Shown piece by piece: positions 34,922 to 47,234 of a DNA stretch of 64,000 bases. The stretch is from Chionoecetes opilio (Eukaryota > Arthropoda > Malacostraca > Decapoda > Majidae), in the NCBI GenBank assembly GCA_016584305.1, contig JACEEZ010018862.1, positions 32,412 through 96,411 of the forward strand, written 5' to 3'. Below the pieces are notes generated by a model, which worked only from the letters and a program-made list of their open reading frames with translations, did not search any database and had not been told where the DNA came from. Numbering within the stretch: the stretch's first letter is position 1; every line of letters starts with the position of its first letter. The position numbers and the translations under genes are program-made.

Positions 34922-35605
34922 CCGGTGTCGTGTGAGCAAAAGTCTGTTTACGAGGGAAAGTCCGTTTACTAACAAAGACGTGTTGATCAACAAAGCCGGT
35001 GTTGTGCGATATATTGTCAATGCGCGAAATCCTGTACACCCCTCCATATTTAACTGGTCTTACAGCTTAACTGTTGCCCTGATACATGTTAAAGGCAACA
35101 CTGAGGCACTAGCTTTCCATGAGAACACTTATAAATAATAATAGTTAATAGATGCACTGGTATTCAGACAAAGGATAATTAATAATAAACACCTAAAAAG
35201 GCTTTACTTTGACGTGGATATTTGAAGCTTTTGAGTAATTATTATTACTTGTAAGTGTTCTCATGGAAAGTTTGTGCCTCTATGTTGCCTGTAACATGCA
35301 TCAGGGAAGCAGTTAATCTATAAAACCAGTGAAATATGGAGGGGTCTACAGGATTTCGCGCGTTGACAATATTTCGCACAACACCGAACCGGACAAAAGC
35401 AGAGCGCATTACTCGATTCATGAATGTTTTTCCTATGAAAGAATAAAAACAGTATACCCTCCCCTACTTTAGCAGACATTCAGTCACAAGGGACAAGACG
35501 TACACACGGTACCGTGTGACAAGCGGTCCGGCTTTGTTGATCTACACGTCTTTGTTAGTAAACGGACTTTCCCTCGTAAACAGACTTTTGCTCACACGAC
35601 ACCGG
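34922..35605. repeat. Palindrome 3: ~220-bp arms, right arm interrupted
   Basis: 34922-35140 pairs with 35241-35605, which carries an extra ~135 bp (about 35395-35530). The outer end GTGTCGTGTGAGC then TTTACTAACAAAGAC repeats the theme of the other two. Gly/Ala-type GGT/GCT codon-like sequence flanks it on both sides. Confidence 0.9.
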
Positions 35606-35905
35606 TGCCGCTCTAGGGGTGCTGCTGAGATTCCTGCTGATGGGGGCGCTGTCGGTGATGCTGCCGGTGCTGTTGCTACTAGCGCTGCCGATCCTGGTGC
35701 TACTGGTGGTGCCGATCCTGGTGCTATTGGTGGTGCCGGTGCCGGAGCTGCTGATGGATTTACCGGTGCTACTGGAGGGAGTGTTGTCCCTGCTGGTGCT
35801 GCTGGCGTGATGGTCCAAGCGACAGGTGAGGAGGAGCAGCAGACTTTGCCAACGAAGGTATTTAACAACAAGAAAAAGCATCAAACACGTGCATCAAAGA
35901 AGTAA
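35606..35905 (+). pseudogene. Gly/Ala-rich C-terminal coding remnant, possibly ORF1 of the split LINE
   Basis: From about 35606 the plus frame that stops at 35905 encodes about 75 residues dominated by Gly, Ala and Asp in a loose ADPGATGG-type repeat, then a short acidic EEEQQ stretch and a basic tail ending KKKHQTRASKK. Its stop lies 50 bp before an ATG at 35956 that begins the endonuclease-bearing frame of a LINE. ORF1 directly before ORF2 is normal LINE order, so this may be the ORF1 end; that is an inference. Similar triplets at 34878-34921 suggest that palindrome 3 interrupted this ORF. Alternatively it is a simple triplet-repeat tract without function. The opposite strand is also open but gives a less protein-like sequence. 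Confidence 0.45.
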
Positions 35906-35955
35906 TATTGATAAGTAGTAAGGGTAAATAGCAAATTTAAGTATTATAGCCTTAA

Positions 35956-36923
35956 CAATGTCAGTTCTTAATCAATTTCCTATAAATCATGAGAACGCTA
36001 ATGCTGATAATTTATTCAATTTTCCTTTTAATGTAATAGATAACCTGACTTGAAATTTACGAGTCTAGTAATGATGGTATTGATCTGGACGGTAACTTCA
36101 ATTATTTAAAGCCATCATGCAGTTGTCTATTTGTTGATGAATTTGATACACAATTTACTTTTCAGATGAAAATCTCAACATTATTTCATACAATATCAGC
36201 AGTGTACCACTTCATTTATAATTTCTTTAAATCAGTGTTTAGAAATAGTTAATATCAGAGTTGATGTAATTGGATTGTGTGAAACTCGTCTCAATAACAA
36301 CATTTGTAATCTATATCTCCATAATGAATACAACTCATTTTTCAATAACAAAAACACAGCAGGTGGTGGTGTGGCGATTTATCTACGCAAGCATCTTCAG
36401 GGTTTTGTAATAGATAATGTTTCACTTTAGCTTCGACATATTGAAACTCTTTTCGTAAAAGTTAGTGCAGTCTATTTTTATTATTGGGATGCTTTACAGA
36501 CCTCCTAATTCTCCTTCTGATGATTTTCTTACATCTTTAGAGTTTATTCTTGGATCTTTACCTACTGCTACTACACCCGTTTATTTAATGGGGGATTTCA
36601 ATATAAATTTGCTCAAAAAAAAGGGAGAACTATGTTAAGGACTTAACCAACTAATTTTATTCAAATTTCGTTTTTCCTACAATAACAAAGCCTACAAGAG
36701 TGACTCATTCTTCAGGAACACTCATTGACCACATCTGGACCAACAACATAAACTGCTACATAAACAGTGGTATCATATCCACGGTAATTAGTGATAATTT
36801 TCCTGTTTGTAATTCGTTTTCCGTTTTCAATGTCCAAGGGTGATGTAAATAATTCAGTGATATATCTTAAAGTAATCGTCCAAACCATTTCATCATTCCT
36901 GATTTGATGTAGTTAGACTCAGG
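35956..36923 (+). pseudogene. 5' half of a CR1/Jockey-like LINE ORF2: AP endonuclease
   Basis: Allowing frameshifts, the plus strand reads through the endonuclease domain of a LINE. Landmarks are NIISYNI near 36178, GLCETRLNNN near 36274, GGGVAIYL near 36366, MLYRPPNSP near 36490, the metal-binding MGDFNINLL near 36590, GTLIDHIW near 36718 and ISDNFPV near 36788. Stops and frame changes occur about every 100-200 bp, so it is dead. The RT half resumes at 50671 in the same orientation, and both sides of the break share a 13-14 bp word (ACTSAGGCAGTGA). The two halves are therefore probably one element split by a 13.7-kb insertion. Confidence 0.8.
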
Positions 36924-37003
36924 CAGTGATTCCCAACCTTTACACCTTGGAGGAACCCCTGTAATAATTTTTCATATTCCAAGGAACCCCTATATATAGT
37001 ATA

Positions 37004-37092
<89 letters not shown>

Positions 37093-37093
37093 T
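37004..37093. repeat. AT microsatellite
   Basis: About 90 bp of AT close to the hAT end. Confidence 0.97.
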
Positions 37094-37212
37094 ATTTTTT
37101 TAAGAAAAGTTCTTGAGCAATATAATTCATATGAAATCTACAATTACATCACATGTCATGAGAGTTCACACTAATAAGTCAATAATGTTATGACTTATCT
37201 TCAGTGTTACAC

Positions 37213-38990
37213 TTGGGCTTGTTTCTCTTTGCGTATCTGTGAAATTCTTGGCCGAATTTTTGACAGACACACACGCAGTTCTTCCTCGACAGACAGAAGA
37301 CGATTTCTTGATTTGCTTTTAATGACGGTCAGACATGAGAAAGCTTGTTCTCATAGGTAAGAAGTTGAAAACTGGAGTAAAACATCCAATGCTTTTACTG
37401 AGATGACAGGGTACTCTTGCTTTGCTGAAATCCAAAACTTGTCAAGTGATACTTCATTAAGTTTCATTTTCAAGGTTCGATCGCACTGTAGTTCACTCAG
37501 TTCTTCCTCTTCTTGCAGACTAAGTAGGTTTTCTGTACTTGGTGAGAACTCAGTGAAGGGGTTTCTCACCCAGTCATACGTATCTGATGACAAGTAGGGG
37601 AAGTACTTATGAAGTTTTTCTGACAGTGATCCCAAATGACTTGTAATTAATGGAATGACATTTTCATATTCAGTCTGAGTTTGAACTTGAAGTAGGAGTG
37701 GAAACATTTCGACGTTTCCACTTGAAAGGTGCTTTTTCCAAACAGCTAGTCTATTCTTAAATGCAAAAAGTTTGTCTGTGGAAATCAGAATGTTTTCCTT
37801 CGCACCCTGCATGCTGGTGTTCAAGTTATTTAAATGCTGATAAATATCTGCTCAATATGCTAATTTCATTTGCCAGTTTGTAGATTCAAGACATTCACAG
37901 AAACTGGATTTATTATTCTCTTTGAAGAAAAGCAGCAGTTCCTGTCGCAGCTCGAATACCCTTGTCAAAACTTTACCTCTCGAAAGCCATCGAGCCTCTG
38001 TGTGCTGGAGAAGCGTCACGTTATCTTTTTGCATGTTTTCACACAACCTTGCAAATATGCGAGACTTCAGAGGGCGCTGCTTTATAAAGTTAACCATGTT
38101 CACAGTTATATCAAGGACTTGTTTTAAATCATCCCCAATAGTTTTTTAAACCAGAACTTCTCGGTGGAGAAAGCAGTGAGTTGTTATGACTTCAGGGTTT
38201 TTTTCTTTCACGCGTGATACAAAGCCTTGTACTGAGCCAATCATTGAGGGAGCACCATCAGTGCAGATTCCAACGCATCGGTACCTTGACAAACCACAAG
38301 ATTCCAGGTAAGAAGACAAGATGTTGAAAATGTCGTGGCCTTTGGTAGTTTCTGGCAGTTCTTTACAGCAAAAATAATTTTCCATTATTTACCTTCATTT
38401 TCAAATCGTACAAATGCCAGCAGCTGAGCTTTATCAGTTATATCAGTTGTCTCATCTACTTGGAGAGCAAAGTTGTTATTTTGCAGTATTTCAGACAAAA
38501 TACCAGATATATTGTTGGACAGGTCATCCACACGCCTACTAATTGTATTATCAGAAACAGGAACCTTGTTTAATTCACTTTCAGCTTCTTCACCTAGCAT
38601 TGTTCTCACAATTATTTTGCAAGCAGGCATTATTAGGCTTTCTGCAATAGTGTGACTTCAGTTTTCTTGGCAACTAGCTCAGCCACTAAATAGCTTGCTT
38701 CTTGGGCCTTATCACTGATGGTTACCTTCTTTTCAAAAACTTTTCTTTGTTTCTGCTGTGAATCCAAGAGCCTTCGAAAATAATCCACGGTTTTATTTGG
38801 GCAAGTGGCTGTGATTAGTAGTTAAGTGTCGCTTTAACTTGGCTGGGGCCATAGCTGTGTTTTGCGAGCTTTTTCCCACAAACAATGCACAAGGAAGTGG
38901 ACAGTTTTCTTCTCCAGTCCATGTAAAGCCAATGACCAGATAACTGTAATTGTAAATGCGATTTTTTTTGACATCACTCATTTCCTTACT
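37213..38990 (-). pseudogene. ZBED5/FAM200-like hAT transposase, degraded
   Basis: From 38990 leftwards on the minus strand the protein parts occur in family order. First comes a BED-type zinc-finger region (38981-38793: C..PLPCALFVG and KLKRHLTTNHSH). Next is VSDNTISRRVDDL and FALQVDETTDITDKAQLL (38630-38385), the first catalytic block with its Asp. Then [14 protein letters not shown] (38385-38146) carries the second Asp, followed by TEARWLSRGKVLTR (38103-37852). The end (37824-37213) has the dimerisation block with AFSCLTVIKSKSRNRL near 37310. Each block is in a different frame or separated by stops (near 38640-38790, 38385, 38146, 37840 and 37360). It would cut and paste the element bounded by CAGTGATTCCCAACC ends. 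The copy is inactive. Human ZBED5-type proteins were domesticated from this branch. Confidence 0.88.
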
Positions 38991-39760
38991 CGTACGGGGT
39001 TGTAATTTTGCATTCTTCTCACTGTCCTCCTCTCCACTAATGCTTTCTTTTCACTATTTAACTGCTTGGTCTCAAATCCGTATCAAACTAATATTACTGT
39101 GAGATTAATTAACAAACGTTTCACTCGTTCCCCTCCAAAATGCCAAGGAAGATTGTAACGGCTAGGCTGGGGATCGTGACACGTATATTCGTACGGGGTT
39201 GCGTCACCTCCTCCCAACCCTGATGTTCGCCAACCTTGGGGGAAAAAATAAGGCATCATTCTACATAATTTTAATTTATTAATCTATGCATATTATTTGC
39301 TCTCATTACTATATAATTGTACTGACTGACACGTACGAGTATTGGTGTCTGGAAAGTGTTTTGGTACGTGGTTGAGTAGGAATATAGGACGACGTCCCAC
39401 ACTAAAATGTGGAACGTGTCCAAGCTCGCGACAGGCTAAAGTCATTTTAACCCTCACCCTAAAATACTTTTTTAACCTGACCAACCAACCTAACCTTCAC
39501 CATCCCCTTTTTTTCTTTACTTTTACAAGAAAAAAAGGGCTAATTGTAATTTGTTTTTTAACTAGATGGTAATTTATTTAATCAAAAAATTTACTAAACT
39601 GCATAAATCTCCCTCCTTTGCTTGTTAATTAATCAGCATAATGTGTACTTTTTTGCTTGATCAGTCTTGCTCAACCACTTAAACTCCTTTTTTGGTCATA
39701 TCCAAATTCCAAGGGTATTTATTGGTTGTAAAATTTAAATTATTGTAGCGAAATATACTG
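38991..39760. other. Spacer between hAT transposase and helicase remnant
   Basis: No coding motif. CGTACGGGGTTG occurs twice (38990 and 39191), a possible small duplication. The boundary of the nested element should lie here. Confidence 0.35.
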
Positions 39761-41040
39761 CATATATTTAATTGATGAAATTCCCTTTATCTTTGCTTGA
39801 TTGATTTTGGAGGTCCTCTTGGATGTCTGGCCTTGGATACCTTGCCTCGATTATGTGTTTAATTTTTGTTTGTTTTTTTGAAAGGGGTAGTATACTGACG
39901 GACCTTGGTAGCACCGTACGGCGTACGCCCATGGGTTTAGTGCCAGAGGTCCTTTTTTTGTTATTTTGTTCCGTCATTTGCCGATTGCAGCTAGCCACAT
40001 TGTCATATTGTATTTCCCAATATAATTTTAACTCCCATTTTATTAAAATCTTTTGTTTTTGTTTTATCTGGGATTGACTAACCTTTCCTTAAAACACCTT
40101 AACGTGCATTAAGAACCTTCTGCCTTTGGTATGGTTTAAATGCCAAGTTTTAATTGTTGCATCTACTAATGCATGTATAATGAACCTATAAATTTTTCCC
40201 CTAAGTTGAAAACCTATCAAACTCTGCCTTGCTCTTATTTTTTGATGGCCATTGCGGAACTATGAAACATTGTTCTCATTCAAGGGTTTTACTTCATACG
40301 TTTGGTTATGGGAAATTTACAATTTTTTTTCATCACTGCCAGAGAAGGAGTCTCCCTTGATGAAATTTCTACCAAGACAACTGCAGGCAATTGGCCTTAC
40401 CCAGATTTGTATAATATGTTGCCACACCTCGACCATTGGTAAACGTTCCTCAAATTTACTCAACCAAACAGTTACATACCTTTACAAAGTACAAGTTTTT
40501 AGGCAACCACCATTTGTTAAGAGATTACTTGAGCTCGACACAGTTGTGGCCCTCTGACAACAGCAATTGGGTTACCTAATGAGTGATCCGTCACTATGCT
40601 CTTGCAAGTCCACATTATATTCACTAACATGATGGCACTACTTTCCAAAATTTCCTTTCAACAAGTAAAGTTTTTTTTAAACGTTCCCAGTTTTAAAAGC
40701 ATTCTATCAAATACCTTGGAAATTTGGTCAAAAGAGTCTGAAATCTTTTGAATCGACCTTGTGCTCATGATTTCATCTAATACCACTTTTAAAGCTTGAA
40801 CAAGGACTGTCCAGTTATGGCATACATAGTTTTGGGTTTTACAAGCGAAAGGTTGTCGAGTACTGTGGAAGTTGGCAAAGTCACCCCAAACCATCACATC
40901 AATCATTGAAATACTCCAAAGGGTTCATTGTTGATTTTGATTTCCTGCATCTTTTGTTTTCATGTCATCTAATACACAGTTTATTGGACTTTTCTCATTT
41001 AAGCAACTGGTGCCTTAATTTTTTGTAACTCTGAAGAACT
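39761..41040 (-). pseudogene. Decayed PIF1/Helitron-type helicase
   Basis: On the minus strand, 40906-40658 contains VMVWGDFANFHSTRQPF, which aligns with the VxVxGDFxQLPPVxxPF segment of PIF1-family helicases. VVLDEIMST follows (compare VELTEIMRQ), and further left IMLVNIM...SLGNPIAVV near 40580 resembles the xVMLxxNxxxxxGLxNGxxGxV block. These three occur in the order and spacing of the helicase carried by Helitron-like elements. Walker A and the GxGKT loop were not found and stops are frequent, so this is a pseudogene. A host PIF1 copy is an alternative. The minus-strand neighbours at 43-46 kb share the orientation and probably belong to the same element. Confidence 0.5.
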
Positions 41041-43144
41041 CCCATGACATCTGAATTTTCAAACCCCCAATTAACTGGAAGCTTACAAAGATGCATGGTA
41101 CTACCTCAATCATTGATGCACTGTACCTGTAGGCACCTTACCAGAAACTTTTTACCAGCTCTCTTACAAGAATTGGGGCCCAATTTTGGAAAATTTACAC
41201 CCAGCCCTACCAGACATTTTAACAAGGGGATGCTGAGTACAGCTTCTTTTCTACCAATCAATTACCATTTTGTAAAACTTTCTGTTTGGAATTTAGCTTT
41301 AAGATCACATACCATCATAACTGTCACACCTGTTTAAACTCAGTTTCTTTTTCTCCTCAATCCCACCTGGTTCCTTGATATTAATACCAAGAAAGGCATA
41401 TAAAGACTTCCTTTCACCCTCAACATTTATACATTTCGTTGGGTTTCAACCTCTGACACATGATTTTCAACTCCTGAACAACTGCTCATTAGCCAATATT
41501 TCTGCACTCCATCCCTCATCTAACTCTGTATTTTCGGTTCCTCCCTCACATGTAACTCAATCAAGAGGATTATGTTCATGTTGCATTCCTTAGGACATTC
41601 TGCTTAACCTCTTGTAATTTCTGGACACAACGTTTTAACAACTCTTTCAATTCGGCTTCACAAGACCAACTCCTTACGACTATCAAAGGAAAACCAGGTT
41701 GTCCTGATCACGAACCTCAGTAGTCTATTTTTGGTCACTTTGTGCACAATGTACTACTTGCAATTTGGTAATAAGCAGGAAAACATTGGCTTTTCTGCCT
41801 TCCATTTTTTGGTTGAAATTACACAGAATTCTCTCAGACAATATTTTTGGTCCCACTTTAACCTAAGAGGATAATCCTGACAATTTTAAAATTTGCATTG
41901 CTCTTGGACCATATGGTCTGAAATATCATTCACCAATATCTTCCGACTCATCGGCAATTTTTTATTTACCTTTTGCTCTTTAAATTCGATACTAGTTGTC
42001 TACTGTATTTGACAATCCTGAATAATCAAAACTCATTTACCGATAGTCTCTTTGACCTAGTTGCATTCAAATTTTCGTGCTACCTTCCGATGGTGTATCA
42101 TCATTGATTTTGAGAGACACTTTTTGCTAGCTTAAGAAGAAAGACGTTGTGGGTCTCTGTTTCATTATGTATTTCAGCATACTTAGAAGTTGATCATATG
42201 AAGAAATAGTCCTTTTGATCATGGTTGGCATCCAAATAATAGCAATTCACATATAGACCAACAATTGCAGGTTTTGCTTTCCATATCAATGTGTCATTTA
42301 CATAGGAACACCTTCAAAACAGCAGAGTTTATTCATCCTGGGATTTTTCACAGAATCTAACACTTTTGATCGCTAAAAGCTCCATAGCCATATACTCCAT
42401 AATGTTAACCGACAAACTAAGACTTTGACCTTGTGGGATTACCAGGCTTAGACAAAGGGTTCAAAAGAATTTTACTTTTATGATTTTGACAGTAACCCAA
42501 TTACATTTGTGTAACATTACGTTAAAAACATTTCATTTGCTTGAGAAGCTCCTCTTGTTAATGGCCACAGCTTTACTTCTTTCTAAGTACAGTTGAGAGG
42601 GTCGTACACATTTTCCAAGTGCAGGCCTTTTTTTGGGTCCAAGTTTTGGGTGAATCACACTTATACCACGATAAGCGAGTTAATTTTTTTTACTTTCCTT
42701 TGCTGCCAAGATTCTTTTCTTTTTGTTTCTACACAACCTTAGGTCATCTTTGTCAGAGATTTTGGGTCACAAACTATCACCAATCCATAGCTTGAATGTT
42801 TGGACCATTTTTACAGCGTTTCTTCTTTTTGTCTACCAACCTGGTTCACTTTGTCAACTCATTTCTAAGCATTTAGCCATCCACCGTACGTTGGACTTTT
42901 TTAATAACAGTGCATGTAGACCTTATTTGACAAATTATTACCCTCTTTTGAGAATTCATTCCATGTCAACGTTATTCCCGACACTTTCCTGAGTAGTAAT
43001 CTGTCCTTTCATCATTATTAACCAGATCCTGCCTTCAGGTATGTACCCAAATTTTCACCCATTTTGTTAATACTCCTCGGGCCCCAGGTATCCTACAAAT
43101 CATACCAAGAAAATCTCTGGCTTACATAGAACAAGTTGAACTTT
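41041..43144 (-). other. Degraded coding-like stretch between helicase and upstream modules
   Basis: The minus strand shows short peptide-like pieces in changing frames (for example an AFLGINI-like piece near 41390 and NVFLLKLAKS-like near 42150) but no conserved motif, and no HUH replication motif that I could read. Probably the eroded middle of the Helitron-like element. Confidence 0.3.
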
Positions 43145-43950
43145 TTATCTATTAAAATTATTCTGAGATGTCGTGAAAGCAATACTTTTTGAAATTCTGT
43201 GAAAAGAATTGTTGCTGCCCTTGATGCCACTAGAAAAACATACAACTTTTAAATGGATGGTCCCTGAAACTTGTGACTCTTTCCCTTTAAACCCGTAAAA
43301 TGCCATTTTCTGTGCGTAAAGATTACCTAAGTTAGTGTTTGCCTTCTTTGACATATTGTTACAACTAGTTGGAGAATTTGGATCATTTGCAAACTTCGTG
43401 TCCTCTTGGAGATGTTTCCAGTCCATGAAATATTGTAATAATTTGTAATATGTAAAATAAAAAAAAAAAAAAAAAAAAAAAAAAGGTTTGATTCCCCTTT
43501 ACCAAGGAGAGATGAGGAAAGCCTTGGAGAAGAACCTGGCATGAACTCCTGCAGAGCTCGTCCAAAAGTTCCAAGACTGGATTGTCAGAAGACTCATCGA
43601 ACCACCAACCTGAATGGAATCAACAGCCTTCTTGATATGTTCATTAACAATACCCTTGCTCAAAGCTTCTCCAAGGTGGAATTGGGCCTTGGAAGTACCA
43701 TCATCATCCTCTTGTTGAGCACAAACAGCACACAATCTACCTCCGTCTTCATCAAAGGCAACAGGATTGGTTTCAGACACCTCGAGCAATTTTCATCATC
43801 AATTATCCTTCTAATTCCCTCAACATTGCCACCACTTTCTGGATACTCATTTAGTACCTCATAGTTATAATATGCCTTACTCTGGATTGTTTTTGAACCA
43901 ACCATTTTAGAGCATCAATGATATACTGCCTGTTTGCTTTAAACTGCTTT
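43145..43950 (-). pseudogene. N-terminal Helitron-like module with Cys-rich patch, degraded
   Basis: Leftwards from about 43950, the minus strand reads a piece like IIDALKWLV, then EVLNEYPESGGNVEGI (43860-43810), then ENCSRCLKP (43793-) and, after a frame change, FDEDGGRLCAVCAQQEDDDG with a Glu-Ala-Leu helix-like follow-on. The A-L-x-W-L-x-x-x-N-P-x-Y type start and a CxxC pair are features of the region before the Rep domain in Helitron-like proteins. A further frame, 43426-43145, is open but unrecognised (NLGNLYAQKMAFYGFKGKES). A T-rich tract near 43459-43484 and several stops break the gene. The assignment is tentative and rests on orientation, order and the helicase remnant downstream. 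Confidence 0.4.
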
Positions 43951-44442
43951 TTGTGATTGTCTCAGACTCTCAATAACAATTACGGGAGCAAAGAAACTGC
44001 CCTAGGCAAGGAAGTTATTTGTTCAAGTAAGTGGTCAACCTTTTGTTCAAAAGCAATACGTGTCCAGAAGCTCCATGAGACCCATTTTTACGCTTGAAGA
44101 AATGTATGTATGGAATTATCAAACATATAGCGGAAAGTTCAACCTATTTAATATTTTTATGCACGCGGTACTTCACCTGGAATCATCTTAACAAGAAAAC
44201 CTAGGTACATCACTTTCTCTATACTTCTTTTAACGATTACCTTTAACACAAGCTCTTTGGACCTTTTCTGATCAAACCAAGATTCCTTGCAATGTCCACA
44301 CTGTCGTTCTTTTTCCATTCACCTAATTGTGCATGCATCTTTTTACCACTTTCTAAAATAGAATTTTCTTTGAATAGACCCTCAGTATACATATTTGTCT
44401 ACCAATCTTTGGTTATGTTCAGACCTTAACTTTCTAAGGTGT

Positions 44443-46258
44443 TCAAGTTGCTAGCATGTCTGCTTGTTCACATAAAATGTCCCCTTCTTCATCAAATACT
44501 TCAGTTTCAGTCTGAATGCTCATAACCGTATCACCATTACCATCATACCTTTCAATAGTTGACACTGGATTAGAGAAGCTTATGTCAGAGGTTATTGTAC
44601 CGTGATCAGAATCTTTGTTACCAGGAGTTAATCTTTTATTCGAGGTCCTATCTGATTCATCGATCTTACTTGAATTTCTTTTGTCAGTGTTACCAGTGGT
44701 AATATTCACAATTTGCTTTGTAGCTGGCCCAGAGTCAGTACCTTCGTCCTGAGGACTCAAAACCTGAAACCTGTTGTGAGTAGCAATATCAGAAGTGTCA
44801 TTTGTACATGAGGTCAAGTCATTGCCAGTTTGTAAGCTTTTTTTCGATGTCCTACCAAAGTTTGACCTTTTCCTTTTTGAAACTGGTTGCCAGTTTGTAC
44901 CCGAGGTTTCATTTTCGATTCCTAAGCTGTTGTTTGAGGTCCTATATAAGTGAGTATGAGTAGGAATATCAGTAGTGTCATTTGTACATGAGGTCAAATC
45001 ATTGCCAGTTTGTAAGCTTTTTTTCGATGTCCAGTTTGGACCAGAGGTTTCATTTTCGATTCCTAAGCTGTTGTTCGAGGTCCTATCTAAGTTCATTCTT
45101 TTTCTTGCCAAATGCGTTGTCCGCACATACACAAGGTTTCAATACCAGTACCACTTGCAGAGAATTCATTTTCCTTGGAACCAGCACCCACACCATCTTG
45201 ATGGAGTACATTGTTACTAACGTTAATTTTCTCGTAAAGAAAGACATATCCATACTTTGGGCAATCTGAATGTTCAACTCGTCTTTCATCATCCAAACTC
45301 TATCCAAATATTACCTTGTAACAAATGTGAAACATAGTGCCCGCTTTCCAATGTTTCACCCCTATGTTCAACAACTCCTTTCAATTGATAACTGTTTCCT
45401 CCAATACATATTGCTAGAGCAGGATCAACATGGCTGAAGACCTTGTTTAAAAAATTGTCAAACCTGCTAAGCGACAAAGCCAAAAGTTTGGAGAGGTTGT
45501 CTAAAGTTTCAACTATTGTATGCTCAGTCTCTGTTCTGCAGTTCTCACACCTTTTGGTAACAACACCTTCCCGATTTTGCTTAAAAAAAAAGAAAAAAAG
45601 ATGAGTCGTAGATTACGTCCAAAAGCATGGTTTCAGGCTGTAAGTGTTGCCCAGAGACATTTGGACACTTCTTACAGGAAAAGACCCTGGTAATATGAAA
45701 CCCAAACAGTTCTTTGATCTTGGGCTCCAAATCAATCAGTGCACCCAAATATTCTCGAGCATCTTGCTGTAAGTTACTGGCAAAAATACCATTGAATCTG
45801 CCCACAAGCTCCCGAATTTTGTCTGCATTTGAAATTAAATCTGTGCTTTTTGAAATGGCAGCCATTAATCCCAATATGCTAACTTCATGGGATCGCTTGC
45901 TTTGTAGAATTTCTTTTATGCTATCGCAGTGGAGCAGCGTGTTTAAAACGGCATTAGAATAACAAAGATTTTCTCCAGGCGGGTTTTTTAGCCTGTGACC
46001 AGTAATTTGCACTTTGTCAGCTTCTAATCGAGACAATGATCCCTGTGGATGATTCCTAAGGTAAAATGTAGTAAGTGCCGACTTACATCCCCGAGTATGT
46101 TTTGGAATGCTTTCATTGGGCCAGAAGTTTTGCCACATCCAGCACACACATCCTCTTAATTTCGTCTCGAATTGACATAATTGACAATACACCCTTGTCA
46201 CAATACACTCCCATGTATACACGAGGCACTCATACCCACCCCTGTGCCTCTGTAACAC
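44443..46258 (-). pseudogene. Ubiquitin-specific protease (peptidase C19) domain gene with Thr/Ser/Asn-rich tail
   Basis: Two long minus-strand frames form one protein. The upstream one (46258-45581, 225 residues) has a Cys-rich finger (QLCQF..CVCWMWQNF..HTRGC) and then the C19 Cys box NPPGENLCYSNAVLNTLLHC near residue 93-112. Downstream come FNGIFASNLQQDAREYLGAL, the QQDAxE box, and a CxxC pair. The C-terminal part (45483-45289) has the His box RGETLESGHYVSHL, followed after one stop and frame change by a DDERRVE...GYVFLYEK end. Both catalytic boxes are readable. After the protease a 229-residue Thr/Ser/Asn-rich frame (45132-44443) carries a duplicated ~60-residue unit. It would cleave ubiquitin or ubiquitin-like tags. 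Its setting in a transposon cluster, next to Helitron-like pieces in the same orientation, suggests a mobile-element protease and not a host USP. Confidence 0.78.
44780..45091. repeat. ~183-bp internal duplication in the protease-linked tail
   Basis: CATTTGTACATGAGGTCAA and TTTCATTTTCGATTCCTAAG each occur twice, about 180 and 140 bp apart (44800/44980 and 44909/45049), so a segment has been duplicated with an indel. The frame stays open through both. Confidence 0.8.
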
Positions 46259-46340
46259 TGTTAACGTTCTTATTTTGCGTGATTTTACCTTAAATATAGA
46301 CCTATAAATAAGACCTAAGCAACACTATCGAGCAGCTGCC

Positions 46341-47156
46341 CAGTGTTGCCAGATCGAGCTGCCAAAATTTCCCTATATTCACCGCAAACATCTCCCTGTT
46401 TAGCCCTGTATTTCCCTGTCGCCTTTATATCAGTTTTTCCGTCAGAATTGCACAATTTGCAATGAAAATACAGAGGGCCTTTACCCCTTCATATCAGCCA
46501 ACTTAAAAATTTGGGGTCACTTTCCCATTTATCAGTGTATCTTTGAGTGTACGCCTGGCGTTTGGGCTTGTATGGAGGCAGTGGCGCAACCAGGGGGCTC
46601 TCCGAAATTTCCTTCCTTGTAAGAAATCAGAATACACTAAGTCAGTTAAAAAAAGTTATTACAGGTTCTACCTAGCGATATGACCGCGTCACCTGACCGT
46701 GTACACCTATACCTTGATTTGGTCGCGCATATGCTTCACGAAATATCTTGAACAAGCATCTAACAGCACCAAAACTATTGTTTCAGCAGCAGAAATATGA
46801 AATCAGGCCTGAAAAGGCCATCAGCCGATGGCGGAAAAATTTACCATCCAGCGACTAGCGATAAATCTAGCGGATTTACTGTGTACTGGGTGGCGAATAC
46901 AAATTTGTGTCCCCCCTCACCGAAAAATATTCCTAGGTGCACCTCTGGCTGGAGGAGTAGACATGACTACAGGTCACATCAATAACACAGTAACATAAAT
47001 CCTTCAGAGACTTCCAAACATCAATCAGTACGGCAGCTTTACCGGGAACTGAGAATGAACTCACGGGAGTCTGAGATAGGACCTCAGAACACGTACTGTA
47101 CCGACACTGTGCGAAAACCAGACGAGAACGATACGGCTATTTCGAGACTTACAGCG

Positions 47157-47234
<78 letters not shown>

